Shown here: piece after piece, positions 47,301 through 58,453 of the stretch | How the letters are laid out: every line of letters starts with the position of its first letter | Position numbering within the stretch: position 1 is the stretch's first letter | From: Favolaschia claudopus | Taxonomy: Eukaryota; Basidiomycota; Agaricomycetes; Agaricales; Mycenaceae | Assembly (NCBI GenBank): GCA_037176885.1 | Contig: JAWWNJ010000144.1 | Span: 372,001-436,000 of the forward strand | Reading direction: 5' to 3' | Length of the DNA: 64,000 nt | The notes under the pieces: generated by a model | Told to the model about the DNA's origin: nothing | Database searches by the model: none | Seen by the model: the letters and a program-made list of their open reading frames with translations, nothing else | Position numbers and translations under genes: made by a program

Positions 47301-50300
47301 TCCTCCTTTCGGACTTGATTGCTTTCGAGACCATCAATCCTCAGCCGAACTCGGATGGTCGCGACCGCGTCGCTGTTTGCAATTGGGCGATGTCGCTCTT
47401 AGTTGCGCTCTGCGTCGACACGGTGTCCACTCACGAGCTCAAGGATGTCTCTCAAGAGTTGGTGTCAGTTCGCAAATTTGTGCTCGAGGCCATCAGTCGA
47501 GCCATCAAGGAGTCTTCGACGTCCGATAGTGTGGAAGAACGCTATGGCCGTTTGCTTGCTTTAGCAGATCTCTGCCATCGCTTGCTGACCGTACGATTCA
47601 ACACTAGCTCACGGAAGCACCAGGACGAGACCCCCACGCATATCGCCAAAGTCATGCTCGAGAAAAACTTGGTTGCAACGCTAACGACTGCTCTCTCCGA
47701 GGTTGACCTCAATTATCCGAATGTGCGAGGACTCGTCGCTTCTATCCTTCGTCCCTTGGAGTATCTGTGAGTGATGCTGTATTATACTGGCAACATCTCA
47801 TCTCTTCTGTAGGACCAAGATTGCAATCAAAATGAGCCGTACTACCAATAAAGCCAAGGACGCAGCGGAACAGGAGACGGCCGAAAGCGAAAGCTCCGAC
47901 GGTTCGGAAGATGAAGACGAAGAGATGTCGCAAGGTGAAGGTCGGGAAGAGACCCCTGATCTTTACAGGAATTCAGCTCTTGGGATGTTTGGAGGCGTAA
48001 GTCCTAGCCAAATATAAAGAATAACTATTGGTTCTCATTTCGGGCAGGAAATGGAAGATGTTCATTTTGGTGCAGAAGGTGCGATGGACGAAGATGGCGA
48101 TGATGAGGATGAAGACGTCGAAATGGACTTTGGCGAGGAAACCGGCAGCGAGGACACCTCCAACACCGGCGACGAAGGAGAAGACGAGGAGCATCCCCAT
48201 CAGCCTGGCGAGGTATGGGATCAAGAAGAGGATGAGGACGATGAGGATGAAGACGAGGATGACCTTGTGGAACAAGGTGATGATGACGATGAAGATGAGG
48301 ATGAGGATGAGGAAGACGCCAACGACCAGATTGGCGGCGTTGGGGGCGACGAAGGCGACGAGGAAATGATGTGGCAGGTATGCATTCGTGGACTGGACTC
48401 GTTGCCGGGCGCTCATATTTGTGCAGGATATCAATCCCAATGAAGCCGGTCCTGTTGATGAAGGCGACGAGGATGAAGATGCTGGAGGTTGTCTACTCTA
48501 CTAGTCGCCAATCCTGCGTACTCAAATGAATTGCAGGACCCATTCAAATTGTTCACACCGAGCAAGAGGACGAGCCTGAGATGGTCTCTGAGGATGAGTG
48601 CGTCCTTCTGCTCATCTTCACTGCAGCTTCTCATCATGTATGTAGATTCGGCAATGACATCGCCGTGCTGGATCCCCGAGGTGTATCAGCTGAAGATATC
48701 TTCGGCTTTGGAGATACCTTCCTCAATGGGAATAGTCGTGATGTTACCGGTTTCTTCGTTCCTCGCAGACATCGTGGAGCAGGTAATCTATTCAGTGGCA
48801 TGCCTCACGTTGATTCTGACAAATTGCAGTGGATGACAACCTTCAACTGTTCGGTCGAAGTCGGACTGGACCGGTTCCACCTCCAGAGGCCACGACACAT
48901 CCTTTGTTGTTGGATGCCTCTGCGAATTCCCGTGTTCCCACAATCCAGCCTCGAAACCCTCGCCAGCCGCAACGCATCGTTACAGGTGGCTCTGCGGACT
49001 TGCTTCAGACGCTTGAGGACCTCATCGGAGGTGGCGCGGTGCAGCTATTCCAGCATGTTATGACTCGTGGGCGTGGTGGTGGTGCACCAGAAACGATTCG
49101 CCTAGATGTGCCTGCTGGTGCCTTGGGTGGATTCTTCCAGCATCGCCGGGGCCCTGGTGGCATATCTGCAGCTGTTCGAGTTGTCGAACGACCCACGCGG
49201 CCCGCTCAGCCGCCGCCCCAGGGACGCGACTTGGATCCTTTGTTGACTTTGCAGCGGTGGGCTGAGGAAATCAAGATCCTACACGGCGATTTCGTCATGG
49301 AACGCGTAGGCAAGCTTGCTAACCATGTTACTTTGGCCCTGCTTCCCGCCGCCATCAAGGCAGCCCAGGAAGCCAAAATTCTCGAAGAGCAGGCCACAGC
49401 CCTTCGTCTGGAGGAAGAGAAAGCCAAGGAAGAGGAGAGGGCGAAGGAGGAGGAGGAGGAGAAGATGAAGGAGGAGGAGAGAATCAAGGAGGAAGAAAAA
49501 GTGGAAGTGGAAGTGGAAGTGCAAACGGAAGCGGAAGTGGAAGGACATGTGGCCGCAACAGCGACACCCCCCACCGCTGACAAGTCGACTGTTGAGCAAT
49601 CGGCGAACGAAGAGCCAAGGCAGGAGATTAGCAATAACGTGGATGAAACAGCGCTGCCGGTCGAGGCAACTACTACCTCGACGTCGCTGGATAACCTCAT
49701 GGAAGATGCTGCTTCTGCCACTCCTGACCAAGGTGACGAGGAGATGGTTGACGCTTTACCGGATGACACCTCTGGAGAACCCGCTGCTCCGGTACCCGAG
49801 GCTTCTGGATCCAACTCGGTGGTAGAAGGATCGGTTCCACAGTCGGATGCAGCTGGCGATACAGCAGGACCAAGCACCCCTGCCCGTGTCACAGTCATGA
49901 TTCACGGTAGCGCTGTTGACATCACGGATACCGGCATTGATCCGACATTTTTGGAGGCTTTACCGGACGACATGAGAGAAGAAGTTCTCAATCAACATGT
50001 CCGGGATCAACGTGCTTCCCAGGTTGAGCGTCCTCAAGATTCCCAGATTAGCGCAGAGTTCTTGGACGCCCTACCTCCCGAAATTCGAGCGGAAATCATT
50101 CAACAGGAAGCCATCGAACGCGCGCGACGGCGCGCCGACGCAGCGCCCCCCACAGGCGCCCCGGCTGAAATTGACCCAGCTAGTTTCATTGCTACCCTCG
50201 ACCCCACTCTTCGTCAAGCTGTTCTACTCGATCAGGACGACAGCTTCATCCAAACTCTCCCCTCGCACATGATTGCGGAAGCTGGGGCGTATCGTGAAAG

Positions 50301-53283
50301 TCGTGGCCCTCGCCGGCCACTATCGACTCGACCTCCCGGGCAGCGCCCCACCCCCGGTGCGGCCTCCGGCTCCGCCGCTCCCAGGAAATTCGTTCCTCAA
50401 CATGATGCCATTCAGCTCCTAGACAAAGCGGGAGTTGCTGTCCTCATTCGGCTCTTGTTTTTCCCCCAGGTTTTGAGGAAAACACTGTTGTTCAAGGTTC
50501 TCGTGAATCTGTGCGAAAACGCTAAAACGCGAACAGAACTCTTCAATCTTTTGCTCAACATCCTTCAGGATGGCACCGGAGATCTCGGAGCTGTTGACAA
50601 AGGTTTCGCCCAGATGTCGTTCAAAAACTCCAAGCCGCAAACTCCCAAATCCGCTTCCAAACAAAAGGCTGGGTCCGACTACTTCACAGCGCTTGCGCTC
50701 CCAAACCTTCAGGACGAAATAGATCCCGACCTGATAGCTCAACGATGTTTGGAGGCACTGACGTTCATTGTTGGGGCAAACGAGCTTTCGTCTCTGTTTT
50801 TCTTGACTGAGCACGAACTCCCCGTGGGTCTTCGGAGGACTGCATCTAAAAAGGGCAAAGGCAAGGAACGACAAGTTCCTCAAACTCATTATCCCATCGT
50901 CTTGTTGCTTGGGCTACTAGATCGTCAATCGCTGCTGAAAACAACCTCCATCATGGAATCGGTGGTCGGACTCCTAGCCACAGTGACACGCCCTCTGGCC
51001 AGCATTAAGAAGCCTGATGCTGTCCCGCCGCCTACACAAGCTCCGGACGTTCCTGAACCTCCCTCGGCCTCAGGTGAAGATGCAGTTTCCGCACCTGTGG
51101 CTCCCGAGTCAGGAGCCCCGGACTCGAACGATACCCGTGAGTGTAATTATTCCTACAACTGCACCAGGCTGAGGTTCGATCTCCAGCGCCATCTGTTGCC
51201 CCTCCATCCAAGGACATGTCCATTGAAGCAGCAGAAGAACGTATTCTCCTCGCAAATCCTCCCCAAATTCCCCAACCCGTTCTGCGTTTGATCGTCAACA
51301 TATTAACAGTCGGTGAATGCTCCGGAAGGACTTTCCAGCAAAGTCTGGCTTTGATACAACATCTGTCTTACATCCCCGACGCGAGGGACGTCGTTGCGCA
51401 GGAGCTGAGATCCAAGGCGCAGGAATTCGGGCTCAGCCTCAATTCAGATCTGGATGAATTGGTGAGTGACCTCCGTGGCTCAGAGGGCGATGCTATGGTC
51501 GGTTCTGTCGCGTCCAAGTTTTCCCCTGCGTCGTCGATACAAGCCAAGCTTCTGCGAGTGCTGAAAACCATCGACTACATGTATTCTGCCAAATCTCCGG
51601 CTTCTGAAGGAGAATCCGACTCGGACAAGGTGCAAGAAATATACGAATCATTCAGGTTCACGTCACTTTGGAAACGCCTTGGAGATTGTTTGGCTGTCAT
51701 CGAGGACAAACCCGACACAGAGCACATCGCCACAGTCCTTCTTCCCCTCATCGAGGCGTTGATGGTGGTCTGCAAACATGTTGGCTCCAAAACGGCCTCT
51801 GCCGCCCGTTTACTACGTGCCGCCTCCTCTCCCAAATCCCCCACGACTCCCAGAGAATCTATGGAAGATCTCTTTGTCACTTTCACAGACGCTCATCGCA
51901 AAGTGCTCAACCTGATGGTACGCAATAATCCATCACTGATGAGTGGCTCGTTCTCCCTCCTGGTCAACAACCCCCGAGTCCTTGACTTCGACAACAAGCG
52001 AAACTACTTCACCCAACAATTACATCGCCGACCTCACAACCGAGAGCACCATGGCACCCTTCAGCTAAATGTTCGCAGGGCCCGCGTCTTTGAAGACAGT
52101 TTCCAACACCTGCAGCGCAAAAGTGGAGAGCAGATCAAATATGGGAAGCTCAGTGTTCGATTCTACGATGAGGAGGGTGTTGACGCAGGCGGGGTCACTC
52201 GGGAATGGTTCCAGATTCTCGCTCGGCAAATGTTTGATCCCAACAATGCCTTATTCCAGCCTTGTGCTGCGGACAGACTAACCTACCAGCCCAACAAAAA
52301 TTCGTGGGTCAATCCGGAACATCTATCCTTCTTCAAATTCGTGGGGCGAGTCATAGGAAAAGCCATATACGATGGCCGTCTCCTGGATGCTTACTTCGCG
52401 CGGAGTCTTTACAGACAGCTTCTGGGCAAACCTGTGGACTACAAAGACGTAGAATGGGTCGACCCTGAGTATTACAACTCGCTTTGCTGGATCTTGGAAA
52501 ACGATCCTACTCCTCTGGAACTCACGTTTAGCGTTGAAGCGGACGAAGTAGGTTATTTTCTTTTTTCTTTACGAATTTCGTCTGATAGGGAATTGAGTTC
52601 GGTGTCAATCGCATCATTGCTCTGAAAGAGGGGGGCGAAACGCTGCCAGTGACACAGGATAACAAGAAGGAGTTCGTACAGCTGTCTGCTCAATATCGCC
52701 TGTACTCGTCCATCAAAGATCAAATCGAGAGCCTTTCGAACGGGTTCTACGAAATCATTCCAAAGGAGCTCATCACAATCGTACGTCCAATTGGGGCCGC
52801 CGCCAACATTCTACTGACTCTGTATCCTGCTAGTTCAATGAACAAGAACTCGAGCTTCTCATTTCGGGAACACCCGATATCGACGTTGACGAATGGCGAG
52901 CTGCCACTGAGTACAATGGGTATACAAGCTCTGATCCCAACATTGTTTGGTGGTGGCGTGCTCTCAAGTCTTTCAATCGTGATGAACGAGCCAAGGTTTT
53001 GAGTTTCGCTACGGGCACATCAAAGGTACCTCTTGGGGGATTCACGGATTTGCAAGGCGTACAGGGCGTGCAGAGGTTCTCCATCCATCGTGCGTACGGG
53101 GAATCGGACAGACTGCCCCAAGCTCATACATGTACGCTTGTTGTTCGCATCATTCGGACGGAAACTCACATCGATTCAGGCTTCAACCAAATCGACCTTC
53201 CACAATATTCGTCTTATGAGATGTTGCGGCAGCAGCTATTGTTGGCTATCATAGAGGGGGGCGAAGGCTTTGCTTTCTCATAA
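41326..53283 (+). CDS. TOM1: Giant Tom1/Huwe1-type HECT E3 ubiquitin ligase
   Basis: A 12-kb gene for a protein of roughly 3,600 residues. The start MKILHKSKRAVAP precedes the DUF908-type armadillo region (RFERLLLENSTNRKMFHSYD, DVLILALNLLLRPSQQY). The DUF913-like region follows through 42-45 kb. A UBA domain is near 45690 (RQLTDMGFPRSAAERALART). Very acidic stretches lie near 48060-48480, and a Glu/Lys coil near 49400-49550. Two ubiquitin-binding UBM motifs are near 49950-50100 (FLEALPDDMREEV and FLDALPPEIRAEI). The HECT domain starts near 52070; VTREWFQILARQMFDPNNAL and FVGRVIGKAIYDGRLLDAYF are typical. The catalytic Cys in HTCFNQIDLP is near 53131. The end EGGEGFAFS resembles the conserved HECT tail. 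About twenty introns, most in the 5' half. Tom1 acts in mRNA export, histone and ribosomal-protein turnover in yeast. Confident. Confidence 0.94.
48051..48480 (+). repeat. GA-rich low-complexity tract coding acidic region of the HECT ligase
   Basis: Runs of GAT/GAG/GAA codons give an almost uninterrupted Asp/Glu segment, split by a short intron near 48377-48426. Acidic tracts at this place are usual in Tom1/Huwe1 proteins. The region would be prone to slippage and to misaligned reads. Confidence 0.6.
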
Positions 53284-53485
53284 TCAGCGAACACTAATCT
53301 TGAATGAAACACATTGTACCACCCGCAATATATACATTTTCTACTCTGACTCTGTTTTCTCTGGGACCCGGGGCAGTGCATTTCCGGACATCAACAAGCC
53401 GGTTGCCGGAAGCTCATTGACTTGTCGGCTTTGGTTTGCGACTTTCATACCGCCTTCCCTTTCATTCCTCCAAGATTCGGTTCCT

Positions 53486-55109
53486 ATGAAGGCTTTTGTT
53501 ATTCATGAGCTCGCCCATCCCTCAAAGATTGCGGTGACTGAAGATTGGCCGGTTCCAACCCTCAAGAAGAACGAGGTTATGATCGACGTCTACTCGGCTG
53601 GTCTTAATTTCTTCGACGTAGGTTGGCTTGACCGCCTCCCTCTGCCCGCCGATTTGACAGCTTTTGGAAGATTTTACAAGCACAAGGTAGCCGGTAGCCT
53701 CACATCATCCAACAGTTCGAGTTGATAGTGTGCCCTTCAAGGCCGTTATCAAACGAAACCTCCACTTCCGTTTGTTCTGGGCTCGGAATTTGCGGGGCGC
53801 ATATCGCATGGATTTCCGCTCCCAGCAGGTATATGAAATAAGCTCAACTACTTCTATCGTGAACACGAAGTTACAGGTTGTCCCTTCAAGCCGGGTGACC
53901 GGGTATTTGGGGCCATTCTCGTGCGTTGCCAGTGGGCTTTCCTGTCAGCACTTCATTGAACGAACGGCTAGGGCTCATTTGCCGAGAGAGTTGCTGTCCC
54001 CGTCACCAGTATACTCCGGCTCCCTGACTCCCTTACCTTTGATCAAGGAGCAGGTAGCCTCACTTCAAACCATTGACCCAATTCACTCAAATCTCTCCAG
54101 GGTTGTTCGTGACCTGGCCAACAAGCTATGAAGCTTTGGTTGGCAGAGCTAAGCTGCAGCCTGGTTGGTGACGCGTCGAGAGCAAGACTGCGACCTCAAC
54201 TGATTATCTCTTAGGTGAATGGATTCTTGTGACGGCCGCTGCAGGCGGCGTAGGTATAGCTGCAGTTCAGTTGGCCAAAGGTGCGTCAGTCATACCCATG
54301 CACTTTGTATCTGTTCTCACAATTCTCCAGCCCTCGGCGCCAAGGTCATTGCTGCTGCCGGATCCCAAGAAAAGCTCGACATCGCAAAGAAATACGGCGG
54401 TGCAGATTATACCGTAGACTATACAAAAAAGGGTTGGCAACAAGACGTGCTTAAGATCACGAACGGCAAGGGTGTCGATGTTATATACGACCCTGTTGTA
54501 AGTCATGATTTTGCCATCTATGTAGCTCAAGTACTTACGTCAATGCAGGGAATGATCACAGGTCCGGTACGAGAAACATCCCAGAAAATGGTTGTTTAAC
54601 CCATTTGTAGATTGTCTGAAATGCATCGCTTGGAAAGGACGTGCTCTCGTTGTCGGGTTTGCCGCGGGAACAGTGGAAAAAGTGAGTGGTGTGCATGCCC
54701 AAGACGAGCGCTGACCGTGTGATATATTCTAGGTACCCATGAACCTCGTTTTGCTGAAGAATATATCACTAGTTGGCATTTTTTGGGGTGGTTATGCTGG
54801 TATGTGCTGTATACTTGGATACGACGCGGTCTTACGGTGTTGATTCAGTTCGCGAACCGGGACACATGCCTTCAGTATATAAGGCTTTCTTGGAGTAATT
54901 TGCACATCTTCTGCATTCAATAAAATACTGACCACTGTATTAGCCTCTTGGTTTCGAAGAAGGTTTCTCCGCCTGTTGTTTACAAAGAGGTTTATACTTT
55001 GAACTCTCTCGCCGATGGCTTACATGCTTTGGAAACTCGGAAGACGTGGGGGAAAGCAATTCTCCGAGTGAAGGAAGATGACACACAAGCTGGGAAAGCG
55101 AAACTTTGA
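53486..55109 (+). CDS. Zinc-independent medium-chain dehydrogenase (quinone oxidoreductase-like)
   Basis: An NADPH:quinone-reductase-like MDR enzyme. The start MKAFVIHELAHPSKIAVTED is at 53486. A first intron after NFFD leads to QGRYQTKPPLPFVLGSEFAG near 53745. The catalytic domain continues GCPFKPGDRVFGAI. The nucleotide fold has WILVTAAAGGVGIAAVQLAK, then ALGAKVIAAAGSQEKLD, the AAGGVG loop of quinone reductases. GRALVVGFAAGTVEKVPMN and FWGGYAVREPG follow. The end is LETRKTWGKAILRVKEDD, TAA-free to TGA 55107-55109. No structural zinc cysteines are seen. Nine or so introns. Substrate unknown. Confident in family. Confidence 0.88.
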
Positions 55110-55733
55110 TATCTATTTGTATTTTGAGTTGACAGTGCGTATTTATGCTACGGCGGATGTGATGCGGATGTTCAATCGCTGCAGTGTTGTCATTGCGCTG
55201 TATCCGCTCAACTCGAGTAGCATTCTGCTCCCACTCCTCCCCATTCCATTTTTCGGTCTCCTGTCATGGTGGGAGGAAAGCCCAGGTACAAGGACCATAT
55301 TGTTGTAGCATCCGTCTATACGCATAAGGAGAAACTAAGTAGAGAACCTTAGAGGTGATCGTGACGCTACGGCGTGTGGGAGCAACAAGACAAACACAAG
55401 GACACTGTTGATCGTGTTCTTGAGCTAGACGTTGTGGACGCCGAAATTCTCAGAAGGCCGCGCCAATTGGTAGAAAGGTGATTGCAGCATTGAGGCAAAG
55501 AGAGTTGTCGGGGATGCGACGCGTTTTATACTTACCGAGTAAATTACCCGCACATAATACCGACGCGTCACGCTGCAGTCACGTGACCGTGATGATAACA
55601 GTCACGCCTCAACTTGAACAGTTCTGGGAACATCAATCGCGATAGTCTACTACAATTCATCGCTCATCGCGGCTACTGTTCGAAGAGGAACATCGTCAAA
55701 GTTTCCAGGCTCACCACCTCTTCCGTATTCTCA
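55110..55733. other. Intergenic region upstream of the RNase H1-N protein
   Basis: A 624-bp gap, the longest in the window. The first half is the 3' side of the oxidoreductase gene and shows no coding frame with support. The second half contains two ACGCGT hexamers (55519-55524 and 55563-55568) and a 10-bp palindromic E-box GTCACGTGAC at 55578-55587, with a further GTCACG 14 bp on. This looks like the promoter of the downstream gene. Confidence 0.5.
55578..55587. promoter_or_regulatory. Palindromic E-box GTCACGTGAC
   Basis: A perfect 10-bp palindrome with a CACGTG core, about 150 bp upstream of the ATG at 55734 and close to two MluI-box-type ACGCGT hexamers. Such boxes bind bHLH and MBF-type factors in other fungi; function here is inferred only. 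Confidence 0.4.
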
Positions 55734-56940
55734 ATGGCCAAACCCAAAAAATGGTATGTAGTCACGGTTGGTCGAGACGTAGGCGTTTTCACGAGTTGGT
55801 CAGTATGTACTAAGACTTATTTATCGTTTCGTGGATTCTCAACGTGCACTGTTTGAATACCAGGGTAGACGTATCTCCACTGGTCACCGGTGTTTCCGGT
55901 GCGATACATCAAGGCTTCTCTTCGGAGACAGAGGCAGAAGAAACTTTCAGTCGAGCGCTTGACCAAGGTCGAGTCCGTGTCGCGGGAAGCCCTCTGGAAA
56001 GCCGTCCCTCTCAAGATCATGTGGCTGCGTCACCCAAAAAGCAACACCAGCTTCAGGAGACTTCTACAACTTTGAGGGCAGATGTTGCGTCTCGCAACTC
56101 CATGTCCAGAGCGAGCCCCTCTCTGGACTCGCCTGCTAAGAAGGAGGTCACCGAGCGGACAAGATCTGTTTCTCAATATTCCGCTTCCCCGTCTCGGGGA
56201 GGTAGAACTCCAGTAGCTGTGTCATCTGGTTCCATGCTTTCACCGCTTGTCCCCGAAACTGGACTTCCCTCTGTTTTTGGTTCGAGTCAGGCAGCTCAAA
56301 GCATACCCTCTAGCCCTGTTTCTGGGGCCTCAAGGTCACCCAGTGGTAACTCTCAGCGTACAGCATCGAGCTTGAGCTCAGTACGATTGAGTGGCAACGA
56401 AAATTCGTTGCCGCCCTCAGTGACAATTAATGTGGTGCATCATATACACCACCACATACACCACCATTCATCACCTCAAATCGGTGTTGAATGCACTAGG
56501 GATGAGGAAATAAATTCACTATCGTCTGAAATAGTAGCTTTGGATTTATCACAGGATAACGCGGTTCCTTCATCATCAGCTGGTCCTTCCCGTCGTAACC
56601 AGTCACAGTCAATTTCAGTGACGCGGTATGTCTAAGACTTTGGCACTTCCTGCTTTCACACGCTGAGACAACGAACAGAGACCAGAACATAGATTCAAGA
56701 CTGCCATCTGAAGTGGGAGCTTTTGGTTTATCACAGGACAATTTTGTTCCCCCACTAGTTGATCCTCGCTCCCCTCTAAGCCAGTCCAGACCAATCTCTT
56801 CATCCCTGTAAGGACTTCTATATTGCAAGCTTTTGATTTTTTTTCAAACACTGATATGCAATTTAAGTTCGTTGGCCTCACAAACGCGACCCTCGCCCAG
56901 AGTGACGGACGAAAATGCCCTAGGGCTAGTTAGTAAATAG
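55734..56940 (+). CDS. Protein with RNase H1 N-terminal (caulimovirus VI-type) domain, His-rich, no nuclease domain
   Basis: The N-terminus MAKPKKWYVVTVGRDVGVFT followed by SW, then across an intron VSPLVTGVSGAIHQGFSSET and EAEETFSRAL, is the small RNase H1-N/Cauli-VI fold that binds RNA-DNA hybrids or double-stranded RNA in RNase H1. No RNase H catalytic domain follows. The rest is a Ser-rich, disordered region, a His-rich stretch (VVHHIHHHIHHHSS), and a repeated unit: VALDLSQDNAVPSSSAGPS in one exon and GAFGLSQDNFVPPLVDP in the next. Two more introns (donors at about 56625 and 56810) lead to a tail ending ALGLVSK, TAG 56938-56940. Stopping at 56635 is the alternative if the second intron is not spliced. 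Such single-domain proteins are frequent in mushrooms with unknown role. Confidence 0.72.
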
Positions 56941-56997
56941 CCGAATCAAACCTACTTAGTCGATGGATCGATATTTCAGTGTATACAGCTCGCTCGA

Positions 56998-57034
56998 AAC
57001 TCGAATCGCCCTCAAATTGAGGGCGATTCGAGTT
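56998..57034. repeat. Perfect inverted repeat, 18-bp arms
   Basis: Arms AACTCGAATCGCCCTCAA (56998-57015) and its exact reverse complement (57017-57034) are separated by a single base. Lies between two genes and abuts a second, longer palindrome. Confidence 0.9.
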
Positions 57035-57085
57035 GCACACAGTGTTTACTGTATTGAGGGCCTCAATACAGTAAACACTGTGTGC
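57035..57085. repeat. Perfect inverted repeat, 25-bp arms
   Basis: The left arm (57035-57059, beginning GCACACAGTGTTTACTG) is matched exactly by the reverse complement at 57061-57085 around one central G. It begins at the base after the preceding palindrome. Both palindromes have ATTGAGGG-type sequence at the centre. The arms are too perfect for chance in 50 bp. Confidence 0.92.
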
Positions 57086-57150
57086 CTCCTTCCTATTTGA
57101 GGCGATAGCGGTTGTTTGTGGATGTTGACCATCTACGTCTTCAATCAACG

Positions 57151-58103
57151 ATGTCGGACACTGAGTCCATCCTTCTTAATTCATCTTCCGGCGGCTCGCA
57201 CCTTTTGTCAGAAACGCCGTTCCTTTCACAAGAGTCGACGCCTCAAGAATTTTCAGAGAATGACTTGTCCATATCCGAATTATCGCTCTCTGGTAGCCAA
57301 TCTTACAATGAAAGTCACCGTCAACTGACGATGTGAAGGGAAAGACGGCGACGCGCAGTTCCAAGACCCTGCGGAGCTGGAGAGAGCTAAGAGACACGGC
57401 GGTAGATCTAGGGAGGAAAAATTGCAGAATGATTTGCTCGTCCTCAAAAAGCTGAACGCCGCTCTCTCTTCGTTCAATGATGCGCTCGGAGATGTGGGAT
57501 CTCAGAACGAGGTAAGCTTGTCGCCGCGGGTTGCTAGTGTATCTTCTTATGGCTTCTCAAGCGCGTTGCAGCGCAGTTGCAGCAAACCGAGGCGCTGCTC
57601 AATAAATATGTCGGCATCCTCTCGGGATCAGAGGAATTCGCGCGTCTGATATTCGACGAGGAGTGGCAAGGTGCTGAAGCAGTGAGGACAGCGACTTATT
57701 GCTACATCACACGTTGACCGTTGATTTCTTCTTAGGATGAGTTGACTTTAGGCGAAGAGCAGCGAGAAGCTGAGGAGAAAGCACACAGGCTAGAGACTGA
57801 ACGCCTTGCTGCAGCAAAACGCGAACAGGAGAGATTACAACAGGAGGAAGTGAATCGTGCTGCTCAGAAGGAAAAAGAAAGGGCGGACAAGGAGCGAAGT
57901 GAAAAGGTCATGGCTCGAGGAGGCGTTCGGGGTGTGAGAGGCACGAGAGCATCTATGCGTGCAGCTTCTCGTGGCGTAGGTCGGGGAGGTGGGCTCAACA
58001 ATTACTCGATGGGATATAACCTTACTTTTTCACAGCGTCTTCCTCTGGTTCCACCGTAGCTCGCGGTTCCGCGACGACTCGAGCTACTGGCCGACGATCT
58101 TGA
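57151..58103 (+). CDS. DUO1: DASH complex subunit Duo1
   Basis: Part of the DASH/Dam1 ring that couples kinetochores to microtubules. A Ser-rich N-terminus MSDTESILLNSSSGGSHLLS is followed, after an intron, by the conserved region LRSWRELRDTAVDLGRKK, LQNDLLVLKKLNAALSSFND, then RVAAQLQQTEALLNKYVGIL and FARLIFDEEWQGAEA with DELTLGEEQ after the next intron. A charged helix (REAEEKAHRLETERLAAAKR) and an Arg/Gly-rich tail (ARGGVRGVRGTRASMRAASR) end the protein; the last exon gives a stop at 58101-58103. Four introns. The Arg/Gly tail may aid microtubule or nucleic acid binding. The 5' flank contains the two abutting palindromes. Confident. Confidence 0.9.
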
Positions 58104-58453
58104 CGATTTCGAGAGGCAGAAGATCCATCTTCCCAGTATCGGCACTGGCGCTACGACCATGGCTATGGCGAGTTTGCGGCCGTCCGCGCCACCACGACAT
58201 ATATATTGTCGAAGATTGCGAAGCCAGGACATACCTCTGGCATATCCGCAGGTTGTCCAGACGGGCGGGTTAGGAAAAGGCCGCCACTGCTTGACTACGG
58301 CTCTCAAGCATCTGTTTGCATTATAGTTAGAGCAGGAAACCAGCCTCCAAGCAGACATAACTTGCTATTTTCTATTTTACCAATGCTTGGTACATATATA
58401 GACTCCTTCAACTTGTATCAACAAAGCATTTCCTTTTCGAGAATTTCCTTTTC
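58104..58453. other. Intergenic region before DBP10
   Basis: A 350-bp gap. Open frames on both strands overlap the 3' end of DUO1 but show no family features. Near the DBP10 side a TATATA lies at 58395-58400. Confidence 0.5.
58395..58400 (+). promoter_or_regulatory. TATA-like element before DBP10
   Basis: TATATA is 54 bp before the start codon at 58454, in an otherwise pyrimidine-rich leader. Confidence 0.35.

Noticed and set aside
49206..49898. Antisense Ser/Thr-rich frame of 230 codons
   Set aside because: Mirror of the Glu/Lys and Ala/Pro coding tract of the HECT ligase; compositional artefact.
55734..55930. Possible caulimovirus or pararetrovirus insertion suggested by the Cauli-VI-type domain
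   Set aside because: The domain is shared with cellular RNase H1, it is interrupted by a normal fungal intron, and no viral genes or repeats flank it.
58002..58358. Minus-strand frame of 118 codons between DUO1 and DBP10
   Set aside because: Overlaps the DUO1 last exon, Ser/Arg-rich composition mirrors it, and no conserved motif is seen.
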